Assembly (NCBI GenBank): GCA_021300495.1
Contig: JAJTDK010000016.1
Span: 1 to 37,136 of the forward strand
Direction: 5' to 3'
Length of the DNA: 37,136 bases
From: Limnohabitans sp.
GTDB lineage: Bacteria > Pseudomonadota > Gammaproteobacteria > Burkholderiales > Burkholderiaceae_C
Shown here: positions 18,058 to 27,062 of the stretch, piece after piece
Numbering within the stretch: position 1 is the stretch's first letter
How the letters are laid out: every line of letters begins with the position of its first letter
Position numbers and translations under genes: made by a program
Notes under the pieces: model-generated
Database searches by the model: none
Told to the model about the DNA's origin: nothing
The model's input: the letters and a program-made list of their open reading frames with translations, nothing else

Positions 18058-18674
18058 TTTTTGACCTCTGGTGTTGGAGGATTTGAGTCGTTGGGGGTGT
18101 TGGGGCGATTGGCGTCAGGCGGAGAGCTGTCAAAGACCAGGGCCTTGGGAAGATCGGCTTGCGTTGCATCAGGGGCTAACGGTTGTTGAACCGGTGGCAT
18201 CGTGGGAACAACTTCTGACAACTGAGGTTGGGTGTTTGGATTGTAAACAATGAGGTGCAGATCGGCGGCGTAAGCCAAAGCCAAAATGCACATGGCCGTC
18301 AACAAGATCCAAAGCTTGCGCCCTTTGGGATCGGTGCCGCTGGGTAGATCCATTCGATGCAGTCTCTTGGAAGATCTGTTGTCAGATTCAATGAGCTGCA
18401 AGGGTTTTAAACCATTGGTCATTTGGGGCATCAGTGCCAAAACGGGCTCGGAATCAATTTTCAAAAAACGACAAACTTTGGCAGCCAATGCACGTGCAAA
18501 AACCGGCTCAGGCAAATGCTGAAATTGATCTGCCTCTAGGGCTTCCAGTTGTTTGATACTGACTTTAAGGTTCACAGACAACACGCCCAAATGCACGCCT
18601 GCTTTTTCACGAGCAGACCGCATGATGCCTCCGGGAGAAGGGGGCAACAAAGCCTCATCAAGAGATTCAGTCAT
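18054..18674 (-). CDS. rodZ: RodZ-like helix-turn-helix membrane protein, short form
   Basis: RodZ links the MreB cytoskeleton to the rod-shape machinery. The 206-residue product has the cytoplasmic Xre-like HTH domain (about 15-75, with [26 protein letters not shown] and [16 protein letters not shown]), a membrane helix at 120-143, and a Pro/Asn/Thr-rich tail of about 60 residues. The usual C-terminal periplasmic DUF4115 domain, which makes most RodZ proteins about 300 residues, is missing; ispG begins at once, so there is no room for it. The position between pilW and ispG is that of rodZ (yfgA). ATG 18674 overlaps the end of pilW by 8 bases. Function as RodZ is likely but not certain. Confidence 0.8.
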   Translation of the reverse strand: MTESLDEALLPPSPGGIMRSAREKAGVHLGVLSVNLKVSIKQLEALEADQFQHLPEPVFARALAAKVCRFLKIDSEPVLALMPQMTNGLKPLQLIESDNRSSKRLHRMDLPSGTDPKGRKLWILLTAMCILALAYAADLHLIVYNPNTQPQLSEVVPTMPPVQQPLAPDATQADLPKALVFDSSPPDANRPNTPNDSNPPTPEVKK

Positions 18675-19467
18675 GAGTGGCGTCTTCCTGGTAAGCGCGC
18701 CATTGCGCTGAATTTGAAAAATGAAGTCCTAACATCTTGCCCCAATGGTTCTTTTTAACTGCTTGATTCTGTCGCTCTGCAAGCTGCAAAGCGAGCCACA
18801 CCGATTGTGCACTCACAGAGGGAGAATCATTCAAATATTCAAGAATTTTCTCAGCTTCTAAGTACTTTCCCAACTGAATTTTGAGGTCTACCAGTTCAAG
18901 CGCGTCAGAAATCAAGCCTGGCTGTTGGGCGAAGGCATCTGACATCCTTTCGTTGGCGGCCTCAAATTGCTTATTTCTCATGAGGCATTGACCCCAAATC
19001 CAGCTCGCCTCGACCCTCAAAGGGCCCACAGAAAGGTCCAATGCCCGCTTGAATTTTTCAAATGCCACTTCAAAATGGCCATTTTGGCAATCAAAAATCC
19101 CCCATTGAATGGCAATTTGAGGATTTTGGGGGGCTGCATCCGTTGCCAGTTGAAAGTATTTTTGAGACAGATCTGCCTTGTTTTGCTGCTTCAAAAGAAG
19201 GGCTTTGAGCACCAAAGCTGGTGCATGCTGAGGTGACAAAATCAATGCTTGATCGACTTCTTCCAAGGCAAAGACAAACATGCCGGCTTGAAAATAGGCA
19301 GAAGCCAAAGCTGTTCTTGCTTGGGTAAGCGTTAATGCCTTAGAAGACTCTGGGACCTTGGGAAACCATGCGCCGGCATGCGGCAAATGAAAGATCATTG
19401 AAACAAAAAGTAAGCCCATCAGCAGCCTTGCCCCAAAAAGTAGGGCAAGTGCAGCGAGTCTTGACAT
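18667..19467 (-). CDS. pilW: Type IV pilus biogenesis/stability TPR protein (PilW/PilF-like)
   Basis: A 266-residue protein with an N-terminal hydrophobic segment (about 5-30) and TPR-like repeats, for example ALEEVDQALILSPQHAPALVL and AFEKFKRALDLSVGP. The position between rlmN and rodZ is that of pilW/pilF, whose product is an outer-membrane lipoprotein that helps the PilQ secretin assemble. No clear lipobox cysteine is present after the hydrophobic segment, so membrane anchoring here may differ. ATG 19467 shares one base with the TGA of rlmN (TGATG). Sequence similarity to known PilW is weaker than for the neighbours; the call leans on position and the TPR pattern. Confidence 0.7.
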   Translation of the reverse strand: MSRLAALALLFGARLLMGLLFVSMIFHLPHAGAWFPKVPESSKALTLTQARTALASAYFQAGMFVFALEEVDQALILSPQHAPALVLKALLLKQQNKADLSQKYFQLATDAAPQNPQIAIQWGIFDCQNGHFEVAFEKFKRALDLSVGPLRVEASWIWGQCLMRNKQFEAANERMSDAFAQQPGLISDALELVDLKIQLGKYLEAEKILEYLNDSPSVSAQSVWLALQLAERQNQAVKKNHWGKMLGLHFSNSAQWRAYQEDATHD

Positions 19468-20618
19468 CAGCCTTGGGGCGTTTGGGTCAGAGAGGTGGCA
19501 GCGTGCCACTGAATGGGCACAGCACGTTGTTGGGCGATTCGATCGACAACACCCGTGCGGTCTTTCACGTCGCCTGCCAATTGTCCGCAGGCAGCGTCAA
19601 TGTCATCACCTCGGGTTTTGCGCACAGTGGTCACAAACCCGGCGTCTAAAAGAACCGCTGCAAATTGTTGAACTGTTGCATCATCGGACCTCAACAAGCC
19701 AGACTCTTTGAATGGGTTGAAGGGAATGAGATTGAATTTGCACCGAAGTCCTTGGCTGGCATGTCGACGAATGAGTTGGACCAACTCCTTGGCATGCATC
19801 ACTTGGTCATTCACGCCTTGAAGCATGCAATATTCAAAGGTGATGAAATCTCGCGGTGCTTTTTCCAAATAGCGAGTGCACTCAGACAGCAATTCGTCCA
19901 AAGGATACTTGCGATTCAAAGGTACTAAATTGTCGCGCAATGCATTGTTGGGGGCGTGCAATGAAACCGCCAATGCGACCGGGCAATCGGCTGATAAACG
20001 GGTCATCATGGGCACCACACCGGACGTAGAGACTGTCACCCTTCGGCGCGACAGTCCATAGCCATGATCATCTAGCATGGCTTTTAAAGCCGGCACCAAA
20101 GCGCTGTAATTTTGCAGTGGCTCACCCATGCCCATCATGACCACATTGGAAATGACGCGGTCAGTTTGGTTTAAATGCCCGCGTAAAAAATGCTCAGCAA
20201 ACCAGAGCTGCGACAAAATTTCGGCGGTGCTTAAGTTGCGGCTGAATCCTTGATGCCCTGTCGAGCAAAAGCGACAACCCACGGCACAACCAGCTTGCGA
20301 GGAAACGCACAAAGTACCTCGATCGTCTTCCGGAATAAAGACGGCTTCAACGGCATCGCCTGCGCCAACATCGAACAGCCATTTGATGGTGCCGTCTTTT
20401 GAGAATTGTTGGGACAGGATAGGCAAAGCCGCTACGTGGGCATGAACTTTGAGCTTCTCGCGCAGTGATTTGGCAAGGTCTGACATGTCATCAAAGTTGG
20501 ACATGCCGCGCTGGTGAATCCAGCGAAAAAGCTGGGTGGCGCGAAAACGTTTTTCGCCCAAGCCCTCACAAAAAACGGCCAAGCCTTCAAGGTCAAAATC
20601 AAGAAGGTTGGCCGTCAT
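19467..20618 (-). CDS. rlmN: 23S rRNA/tRNA adenine-C2 methyltransferase RlmN
   Basis: A radical SAM enzyme that methylates A2503 in 23S rRNA and A37 in some tRNAs. The 383-residue product has the cluster motif CAVGCRFC (Cys111, 115, 118), [23 protein letters not shown], and the C-terminal [15 protein letters not shown] with the conserved catalytic cysteine. The start ATG 20618 lacks a clear ribosome binding site. Its stop overlaps pilW. Complete and typical in length. Confidence 0.97.
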   Translation of the reverse strand: MTANLLDFDLEGLAVFCEGLGEKRFRATQLFRWIHQRGMSNFDDMSDLAKSLREKLKVHAHVAALPILSQQFSKDGTIKWLFDVGAGDAVEAVFIPEDDRGTLCVSSQAGCAVGCRFCSTGHQGFSRNLSTAEILSQLWFAEHFLRGHLNQTDRVISNVVMMGMGEPLQNYSALVPALKAMLDDHGYGLSRRRVTVSTSGVVPMMTRLSADCPVALAVSLHAPNNALRDNLVPLNRKYPLDELLSECTRYLEKAPRDFITFEYCMLQGVNDQVMHAKELVQLIRRHASQGLRCKFNLIPFNPFKESGLLRSDDATVQQFAAVLLDAGFVTTVRKTRGDDIDAACGQLAGDVKDRTGVVDRIAQQRAVPIQWHAATSLTQTPQG

Positions 20619-20659
20619 GGCGGATGAAAGAAAGTTCTTGTCCGCGAGTGATGGGCAGT

Positions 20660-20679
20660 GGCGAATTAAGGCGAATTAA
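20660..20679. repeat. Perfect 10-bp tandem duplication at the ndk stop
   Basis: GGCGAATTAA occurs twice in a row (20660-20669 and 20670-20679). The second copy contains the TAA stop of ndk (20676-20678) and the first gives a copy of it just downstream. It looks like a simple slippage duplication in the 57-base gap between ndk and rlmN. Confidence 0.75.
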
Positions 20680-21101
20680 CGGGAGTAAACGTTCATGCCC
20701 GCAAAAAAGAAGCTGATTTCAGCAGCTGCTGTTTCTGCAGCGTCTGAGCCGTGAACCGCATTGGCGTCAATGCTTTCTGCAAAGTCAGCGCGAATGGTGC
20801 CAGGTGCTGCCTTCTTAGGATCGGTTGCGCCCATCAAATCGCGATTTTTCAAAATAGCGCCTTCGCCTTCAAGGGCTTGGATCATGACAGGGCCAGAAAT
20901 CATGAAATCAACCAGGTCTTTGAAGAAAGGACGCTCTTTGTGAACAGCGTAAAAAGCTTCTGCTTCGCCGCGTGAAAGGTGCGCCAACTTGGCTGCAACC
21001 ACTTTGAGGCCAGCAGCTTCAAAACGAGCGTAGATTTGACCGATGACGTTTTTTGCAACCGCGTCAGGTTTGATGATAGATAAAGTGCGTTCGATAGCCA
21101 T
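20676..21101 (-). CDS. ndk: Nucleoside diphosphate kinase
   Basis: Ndk transfers the terminal phosphate between nucleoside triphosphates and diphosphates through a phosphohistidine. The 141-residue product starts [18 protein letters not shown], and the active-site NAVHGSDA places the catalytic His at 117. ATG 21101 follows GAGGA (21110-21114) with 8 bases of spacing. A TAGAAT hexamer about 25 bases further upstream could be a -10, but no good -35 is at the proper distance. ndk is the first gene of the long run towards metC. Length and motifs are standard. Confidence 0.97.
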   Translation of the reverse strand: MAIERTLSIIKPDAVAKNVIGQIYARFEAAGLKVVAAKLAHLSRGEAEAFYAVHKERPFFKDLVDFMISGPVMIQALEGEGAILKNRDLMGATDPKKAAPGTIRADFAESIDANAVHGSDAAETAAAEISFFFAGMNVYSR

Positions 21102-21217
21102 GGTAAAAGTCCTCAGTATTATTTTCAATAGCCTTCTATTCTAACCTGCGCTAAGGGTTTCCCCATGGTCCACAAGGAATTGAAAACCTTTGAAAGCCTT
21201 GGGCCAACTCAGCCAAT

Positions 21218-22375
21218 TTAGCGACTTCTGCCGCCATTTCGTCGGGGACCGCCCGATTTGCCACCTGGGCCTTGCTCTTTGCGTTGTCGACTGAAACTGT
21301 CGGCCCCAATGTAGCCCACAGAGGTTTTCATAGGGTCGGGCTGGCTACTGGCAGATTTGTCAGTGCGCTGACGAGAAGGTCCTGGCCCAGTTTTTTTGGC
21401 GCCAAAAGCCCTGTTTTTGGGGTTTCTAGGATTTTGATTTCGAGGATCTGGTGCGCGCTTTTCTCCAACTGTGCCAGGCTGATCTCGGTTTTCAGCTGCC
21501 TGCGCTTTGTTGGCCGCATGTGTGAGGGCTCGAATGTCGGCTTCGTCCAATTCCATGTAAGTACTGCGGCGCAATCCGTGCGGCAAAACCATGGCGCCAT
21601 AGCGAATGCGAATGAGGCGACTAACAGCATGGCCCACAGCTTCCATCATGCGGCGCACTTCGCGATTGCGGCCCTCTGAAATGGTCACGCGGTACCAACA
21701 GTTTGAGCCCTCTCCACCGCCATTTTCAATCGAACCAAATTGGGCCATGCCATCTTCAAGCATGACGCCGTCCAATAACTTCTGCTTTTCTTCATTGCTC
21801 AGGGCGCCCAAAACACGAACCGCGTATTCACGCTCTAGCCCAAATCGGGGGTGCATCAATCGATTGGCCAATTCGCCTGAACTGGTAAACAGAAGCAAGC
21901 CTTCTGTGTTGAGATCTAAGCGGCCAACAGACTGCCATTTGCCATGTTGCAAACGGGGTAACTTGCGAAAAACGGTAGGCCTGTTTTTGGGATCGTCATG
22001 GCTGACAATTTCACCGGCGGGCTTGTGATAAGCAATGACCCGGGGTGGTGGCGGATCGATTCGAATTCTCAGGGGCCGTCCATTGACCTTAACTTGATCA
22101 CCATACTGAATTCGTTGACCAATGTGGGCTGGCTCGTTGTTGACCGAAATACGCCCTTCCAAAATAAGTTGCTCCATCTCAAGACGTGAGCCTAAACCCG
22201 CTTGCGCCAAAACTTTGTGCAACTTGGGCGATTCAGCTTGGGGCGGCAAAACTCGCTTGGTCAGAATGGGCGAAATGGTGTCTTCAGATTCTTGGTCAAA
22301 CTCTCCAGAAACGACGTCCTCGATGGCAATCGGCCGCAAAGGATCTTGAGACGGCGTCTCTGGTGTCTCAATCAT
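21218..22375 (-). CDS. rluB: 23S rRNA pseudouridine synthase RluB
   Basis: RluB makes pseudouridine 2605 in 23S rRNA. From ATG 22375 the product has 385 residues: an acidic leader, an S4 RNA-binding domain (about 51-105, [19 protein letters not shown]), the catalytic domain with [17 protein letters not shown] (Asp154), and [14 protein letters not shown]. After about residue 290 comes a long basic, low-complexity tail rich in Arg, Lys, Pro, Asn and Gly, probably disordered and RNA-binding. The start overlaps scpB by 8 bases, the usual gene order. The 89 bases between this gene and ndk hold only weak repeats and no clear terminator. Confidence 0.93.
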   Translation of the reverse strand: MIETPETPSQDPLRPIAIEDVVSGEFDQESEDTISPILTKRVLPPQAESPKLHKVLAQAGLGSRLEMEQLILEGRISVNNEPAHIGQRIQYGDQVKVNGRPLRIRIDPPPPRVIAYHKPAGEIVSHDDPKNRPTVFRKLPRLQHGKWQSVGRLDLNTEGLLLFTSSGELANRLMHPRFGLEREYAVRVLGALSNEEKQKLLDGVMLEDGMAQFGSIENGGGEGSNCWYRVTISEGRNREVRRMMEAVGHAVSRLIRIRYGAMVLPHGLRRSTYMELDEADIRALTHAANKAQAAENRDQPGTVGEKRAPDPRNQNPRNPKNRAFGAKKTGPGPSRQRTDKSASSQPDPMKTSVGYIGADSFSRQRKEQGPGGKSGGPRRNGGRSR

Positions 22376-23078
22376 GGTGCTGGCCTTTCGCCGAGTCTGG
22401 CATTTCTTGCGCAAGGTTTGTCAGGTCTTCGGCTTCTGCGGTGAGTGCCTCTTCCGTTTGTGTCTCTGTCGTTTCTGATGCTTCGATGGCATCCTCTAGA
22501 GAAAGAGAGGCTTGCGATGCATCGGCTTCAGGGGGATTCAAGCTGGCCAGCACGGATGCCTGCCCTTCCACACTGCTCAATAAAGGCAGCTGGTCGAGTG
22601 AAGACAATCCCAAATCATCGAGGAATTGGCGGGTGGTGGCATACAAACCAGGACGGCCGACAGACTCGCGATGACCAATGACTTCAACCCAGCCTCTGTC
22701 TTCCAACTGTTTGATGATTTGCGTGTTGATGGTGACACCCCGAATGTCTTCCATATCGCCGCGAGTGACCGGTTGGCGATAAGCGATGATGGCCAAGGTT
22801 TCCATGACAGCACGGGTGTACTTGGGGGGTTTTTCTGGGTTCAGTTTGTCCAAGTAGATCCGCAGTTCAGGACGGCTTTGAAACCGCCAACCTGTGGCAA
22901 CAGAGACCAACTCCAGGCCGCGCTCGGCCCAATCCAATTGCAACTCTTCTAGGAGTGCCTTAAGTGTGTCAGCGCCTAAAGCGTCCTCGAACAACACACG
23001 CATGTCACGCACAGTGACGGGCTGAGTTGAACAAAGTAACGCTGTTTCAAGGACACGCTTGGCTTGCGCCGTGTTCAT
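22368..23078 (-). CDS. scpB: Segregation and condensation protein ScpB
   Basis: ScpB is the winged-helix kleisin-associated subunit of the SMC-ScpA-ScpB condensin. The 236-residue product has two winged-helix domains ([21 protein letters not shown], then [29 protein letters not shown], split here by the family's linker) and an acidic C-terminal tail of about 55 residues rich in Glu, Ala, Ser and Thr. scpA is not beside it in this window; upstream is rluD after 148 bases. The stop overlaps the start of rluB. ATG 23078 is the natural start, with no strong ribosome binding site visible. Confidence 0.92.
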   Translation of the reverse strand: MNTAQAKRVLETALLCSTQPVTVRDMRVLFEDALGADTLKALLEELQLDWAERGLELVSVATGWRFQSRPELRIYLDKLNPEKPPKYTRAVMETLAIIAYRQPVTRGDMEDIRGVTINTQIIKQLEDRGWVEVIGHRESVGRPGLYATTRQFLDDLGLSSLDQLPLLSSVEGQASVLASLNPPEADASQASLSLEDAIEASETTETQTEEALTAEAEDLTNLAQEMPDSAKGQHHD

Positions 23079-23101
23079 GGTGTCAATCTTCCGGGATAAA
23101 T

Positions 23102-23150
23102 GCGCTTGAAGCGCGAATCAAGGTGCACACACCGACTTAAACTTCAAGTT
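23102..23150. promoter_or_regulatory. Pair of CTT-N-AAG palindromes upstream of scpB
   Basis: The 148-base gap between rluD and scpB contains two short perfect palindromes with the same core. GCGCTT-g-AAGCGC is at 23102-23114 and AACTT-c-AAGTT at 23140-23150, centres 37 bases apart. On the minus strand TTGATT (23121-23116) next to the first palindrome could be a -35, but no good -10 follows. The pair could be an operator. The rest of the gap has TAGGCCTA and a short CCCC/GGGG stem but no terminator with a T-run. Confidence 0.3.
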
Positions 23151-23226
23151 GGCGGAGGATGGGACCCACCTGCGCACCCCATTAAGGGGGATTTAGGCCT
23201 ATCTTTCGATTGGCCAAGCCTGAGAT

Positions 23227-24249
23227 TCAGGATTTTTCATTGTAACTGAGCGACCAAGCTTGAAGCAAATTCTGAATATCTGCTGGCAGTGGCGATTGAA
23301 ATGCCAAGGCCTGACCCGAAACGGGGTGGTCAAATGACAACAGATCAGCGTGCAAGGCCTGCCTTGGCATGAGGGTGTGTGCAGAGCCCCCATACAGGGG
23401 GTCACCCAGCAAAGGCAATTTGAGGGCGGCCATGTGAACTCGGATTTGATGCGTACGCCCCGTCTCTAAAATGCAACGCACCAGACTGCCATGCTCACTT
23501 TGTGACATGACACGAAAGTGGGTTTTAGCCGTTTTCCCAGAATTTTTGGCCAAATCAACGACAGCCATTCGCAAGCGATTGGCAGGATCTCGGCCAATGG
23601 GCAAATCAACGGTCTTTTGCGTATTGCCCGTCCAGACTTGATCACTCATGGCGACGTACTGTCGCTTAATTTCTCGGGCTGCCATTTTTTGCACCAACGC
23701 ATCCATGGCCGCGCGCGTTCTGGCAACCACCATCAGGCCACTGGTGTCTTTGTCCAAGCGATGAACAATACCGGCTCTGGGCAATTCCATGAGAGCAGGG
23801 TCTAGACCTAAGAGACCGTTCATCAAGGTACCCGACCAATTACCGGGGGCAGGATGCACTACCAAGCCAGCAGGTTTATCGATCACCCTCAAATCGGCAT
23901 CTTCGTAGACCACATTCAGAGCCATCGATTCTGGCTTGAATGCTTGCGATTGAGGTGTGGCACGCAACTCGATGTGCCAAAGCTCGCCGGCTTTGACCTT
24001 CAGGGCCGACTTAAGCTGAGCCAAGCCACCCCGACTAACGGCGCCATCTTCCAGCAACTGTTGCAAATAACTTCTGGAAAACTCAGGTACGCCAGCTACC
24101 AGCATCCGATCTAGACGCTGTCCATGAAATTCTGGGGGCACGACCAGTTCGCGAACTTCTGAGGCCTTCGCTGTGACGACAGAATCTGGAGAAGTTTCAT
24201 CTTGAGACTCATCAATGTCGTATAGCTCTGGGGGGCTCGATATAATCAA
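23227..24249 (-). CDS. rluD: 23S rRNA pseudouridine synthase RluD
   Basis: RluD forms pseudouridines 1911, 1915 and 1917 in helix 69 of 23S rRNA. The product has an S4 domain (about 40-100), VIDKPAGLVVHPAPGN, the catalytic GIVHRLDKDTSGLMVVA (Asp166), and the end region ETGRTHQIRVHMAALKLPLLGDPLY. The start is uncertain. TTG 24249 gives 340 residues with an acidic leader, whereas GTG at 24141 would give the conserved part only; no ATG is available. The gene is divergent from bamD, as in E. coli, and the bamD -10 overlaps the beginning of this frame. Confidence 0.92.
   Translation of the reverse strand: MIISSPPELYDIDESQDETSPDSVVTAKASEVRELVVPPEFHGQRLDRMLVAGVPEFSRSYLQQLLEDGAVSRGGLAQLKSALKVKAGELWHIELRATPQSQAFKPESMALNVVYEDADLRVIDKPAGLVVHPAPGNWSGTLMNGLLGLDPALMELPRAGIVHRLDKDTSGLMVVARTRAAMDALVQKMAAREIKRQYVAMSDQVWTGNTQKTVDLPIGRDPANRLRMAVVDLAKNSGKTAKTHFRVMSQSEHGSLVRCILETGRTHQIRVHMAALKLPLLGDPLYGGSAHTLMPRQALHADLLSFDHPVSGQALAFQSPLPADIQNLLQAWSLSYNEKS
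24241..24246 (+). promoter_or_regulatory. Consensus -10 element of bamD
   Basis: TATAAT, a perfect sigma-70 -10, lies 28 bases before the bamD ATG. Transcription would begin near 24253, giving a leader of about 22 bases that includes AAGG at 24264-24267. No good -35 is at 16-18 bases. The element sits beside the TTG assumed for the divergent rluD. Confidence 0.5.
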
Positions 24250-24274
24250 TTTGCTTTATTTCCAAGGTTGCCAG

Positions 24275-25072
24275 ATGTTGAACATCAGATTATCGGTGCT
24301 TGCGCTAACGCTTATCGGTTTTACCGTCACTGTTTTGTCAGGCTGCTCCAGCACGCCATCTGATCCTACAGCAGCTTGGGCGCCTGAAAAAATATACCGC
24401 GAAGCACGCGATGAATCGAGTGCGGGTGCTTGGGATCGTGCGGCCATGCTGTTCGAAAAACTCGAGGGACGGGCTGCCGGTACGCCTTTGGCACAGCAGG
24501 CCCAAATCGAAAAAGCCTATGCACAATATCGCGCCTCAGAAAAAATTCAAGCCATCGCCACGCTTGACCGCTTCCTTAAACTTCATCCCGCCAGCCCTGG
24601 TGTGGATTACGCGCTTTACTTAAAAGGCTTGGTCAATTTCAACGACAACTTAGGCTTGTTCTCTTTCATCACGAGGCAAGACTTGTCGGAGCGCGACCAA
24701 AAAGCCGCCAAGGACTCTTTCGAATCTTTCAAAGAGCTGATCACTCGCTTTCCCGACTCCAAATACTCGCCAGATGCACGCCAAAGAATGACGTACATTG
24801 TTAACTCTTTGGCAGCCTATGAAGTTCACGTGGCGCGTTTTTATTACAGCAAGGGGGCCTATGTGGCTGCTGTCAATCGCACTCAATTGGCCATCACTGA
24901 CTACCCCGGCGTACCAGCCATCAAAGAGGCTCTGGAGATTCTGGCCATGTCCTATGGCGCATTGGGGATGGAAGAGTTAAGAGCCGACACGCTTCGTGTG
25001 TTAGAGAAGAATTTTCCCAACTCTATGACACCACCCAGCAGCAAAACTACTGCGTGGTGGAAGTTTTGGTAA
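24275..25072 (+). CDS. bamD: Outer membrane assembly lipoprotein BamD
   Basis: BamD is the essential TPR lipoprotein of the BAM complex. The 265-residue product has a lipoprotein signal with lipobox LSGC (Cys24), then TPR units such as DESSAGAWDRAAMLFEKLEGR and the family's NFNDNLGLFSFITRQDLSERD and SFESFKELITRFPDSKYSPDARQRM region. ATG 24275 follows AAGG with 7 bases of spacing and gives the compact signal peptide. A longer frame from 24215 would begin inside rluD. Its 3' end overlaps the end of the helicase gene on the other strand by 26 bases (25047-25072). Confidence 0.96.
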   Translation: MLNIRLSVLALTLIGFTVTVLSGCSSTPSDPTAAWAPEKIYREARDESSAGAWDRAAMLFEKLEGRAAGTPLAQQAQIEKAYAQYRASEKIQAIATLDRFLKLHPASPGVDYALYLKGLVNFNDNLGLFSFITRQDLSERDQKAAKDSFESFKELITRFPDSKYSPDARQRMTYIVNSLAAYEVHVARFYYSKGAYVAAVNRTQLAITDYPGVPAIKEALEILAMSYGALGMEELRADTLRVLEKNFPNSMTPPSSKTTAWWKFW

Positions 25073-27062
25073 GCCTTCCTAAAGCCTCTTCAAATTCAAC
25101 TTCAGTGTGAAGTCTGCGCATGGGCGGCAGACAAGCCAACAAACGCCGTCCGTAGGCCATGCCAGTCAGGCGTGGATCGCATACAACCAAAACACCTTGA
25201 TCAGTTTCGCTTCGAATCAGGCGTCCTGCACCCTGCTTCAGGGCCACTGCAGCTTCTGGCACGCTGTAGTCTGAGAAAGAGCTCTTGCCCGACAGCTGCA
25301 ACCGTTGCGAGCGAGCCTCTACCAAAGGATCGTTTGGCGGGGGAAAAGGCAACTTGTCAATGACAACCAATTGAAGCGCATCTCCGGGAACATCAAAGCC
25401 TTCCCAAAAAGAAGCAGAAGCCACCAACACGCACCCCAAACCGCCTTCGCTTGAGCCCACTCGAAAACGCTCCATGAGTCTGCGCTTAGGGCCTTGTCCT
25501 TGAACCAATACTTCTAACTCGCCTGTTTGACCCAAGGCAGCCGTCAGTGCCTCACCAATGTTTCGCATGGCATTCAAGGTGGTGGTCAATACCAAGGTTC
25601 TGCCGCCCAAATTCCGCGCGTGTTTTTCAACCCAAGTCGACACCGTGCGCGTATGCGTTATCTCGCTGGGTTTGGGCATGCCCGGCGGCACATAGATGGC
25701 GGCCATGTTGGCATAGTCAAAGGGGCTGGCGACTCTTAACTTGCGCGCTTCACTTAAGCCACAAGGCTCGGTGAACCAGCGCATTTGATCATCCTCGCCC
25801 AGCGTTGCAGAAGTAAAAATCCAGGTTTTTTGCGGGCCGGTCTTTGGCTCTTGCTGAGCCAGATCTTGCAACATGTGTGTGTGCACAGCATTGGAAATAT
25901 CTAGGGGCGACTCCACCAAACGCATTTGCGCACCCACCTCCGCCCAACGCACCGAGCCTTGCGCGCAGGGTTCTTGAAAGTCTTGAATCAAGCGCAATTG
26001 CAAAGACACGCGCTCGTACAAGCGCACAAAGTCTGGCGCCATTTCACTCACTGTGTCTAGCGCTGCTTGAGCGCCTTGAAGTGCTACCTGCAATTGCGCC
26101 ATGGCCAGTAACCATTCAGAGGTTTCAATACCATCTGGAATAGGGTCAATCCAACGCAGGCGTGAGCCTGATTTAGCATGTTGAGCAGTCAGTCGCAAAT
26201 CACGGGTTGATTTTTCCATCACACTGCAAATCAAGGTCCAATCAACCAAGCCTCTGGCCATTTGCACACCTGCTCCCAAGATGTCTCGCGTGAGTTCTAA
26301 GAGTTGGCTTGTACTCAGATGCCGACCTAAAAAATGAATACCAATTTCATTCAACTGATGCGCTTCGTCAAACACAACGGTTTGCACCGAGGGCAGCAGT
26401 TCGGCCATGCCCGTCTCGCGAACATTGAGGTCTGCAAAAAACAAATGGTGATTGATGACAACCACATCGGCGGACATGGCCTCTTTGCGTGCCAAATTGA
26501 CATGGCAAGATTTGAAGTTGGGGCAAGGAGAACCAAGACAATTATCACGCGTTGATGTGACCAAGGGAATAACGGGTGATCGGTCGTCCAAGCCAGACAG
26601 TTCAGAGAGGTCGCCAGTTCGAGTGGATTGCGACCATGTTTCAATTTTGCTTAAGGCATGCATGTGAATGCGCAACGAAGCATCATGGCTCTGTCTGGCT
26701 TGAGACAAACGCAAGGTGCATAAATAGCTGCCACGTCCTTTGAGCAGCGCCACACGGACAGGCAATTTCAAAGCATCGATGAGTTTGGGAATATCTCTTG
26801 AAAACAGTTGATCTTGAAGCGCCTTGGTCGCAGTCGACACCAAAGCGCGCTGGCCGCTTAACAAGACAGGTACCAGGTAGGCATAGGTTTTACCCACACC
26901 GGTTCCGGCTTCCACCACCAATTCACCACCACTTGAAATGGTTTCTGCAACGGCCATGGCCATGTCTGTTTGCCCGGCACGAGATTTAAATTGAGGGGTA
27001 GCTTGCGCGATGACGCCATCTTCTGTGAAAGTGGCAGCGACTGCTTGAAGAAAAGCGCTCAA
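25047..27062 (-). CDS. DinG/YoaA-type ATP-dependent DNA helicase
   Basis: A superfamily 2, XPD-like helicase of 671 residues. Walker A EAGTGVGKT is at about 51-59. Four cysteines typical of the Fe-S domain are at about 115, 175, 180 and 186 (SYLCTLR; NCLGSPCPNFKSC). The DEAH box is at about 232-235, the later motifs include IFTSATLG and SFWEGFDVPGD, and motif VI is QGAGRLIRS. Such proteins unwind damaged or forked DNA; YoaA works with HolC at stalled forks. YoaA fits better than DinG by size, but I do not assign a symbol. The start is TTG 27062, whose TTGA overlaps the stop of the upstream gene; AAGG lies about 8 bases before. The track's longer frame would run through that gene. Confidence 0.9.
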   Translation of the reverse strand: MSAFLQAVAATFTEDGVIAQATPQFKSRAGQTDMAMAVAETISSGGELVVEAGTGVGKTYAYLVPVLLSGQRALVSTATKALQDQLFSRDIPKLIDALKLPVRVALLKGRGSYLCTLRLSQARQSHDASLRIHMHALSKIETWSQSTRTGDLSELSGLDDRSPVIPLVTSTRDNCLGSPCPNFKSCHVNLARKEAMSADVVVINHHLFFADLNVRETGMAELLPSVQTVVFDEAHQLNEIGIHFLGRHLSTSQLLELTRDILGAGVQMARGLVDWTLICSVMEKSTRDLRLTAQHAKSGSRLRWIDPIPDGIETSEWLLAMAQLQVALQGAQAALDTVSEMAPDFVRLYERVSLQLRLIQDFQEPCAQGSVRWAEVGAQMRLVESPLDISNAVHTHMLQDLAQQEPKTGPQKTWIFTSATLGEDDQMRWFTEPCGLSEARKLRVASPFDYANMAAIYVPPGMPKPSEITHTRTVSTWVEKHARNLGGRTLVLTTTLNAMRNIGEALTAALGQTGELEVLVQGQGPKRRLMERFRVGSSEGGLGCVLVASASFWEGFDVPGDALQLVVIDKLPFPPPNDPLVEARSQRLQLSGKSSFSDYSVPEAAVALKQGAGRLIRSETDQGVLVVCDPRLTGMAYGRRLLACLPPMRRLHTEVEFEEALGRLTKTSTTQ

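Noticed and set aside
23219-23231. CCTGA/TCAGG hairpin at the rluD stop as a terminator
   Set aside because: Stem is only 5 bp, overlaps the stop codon and is not followed by a T-run.
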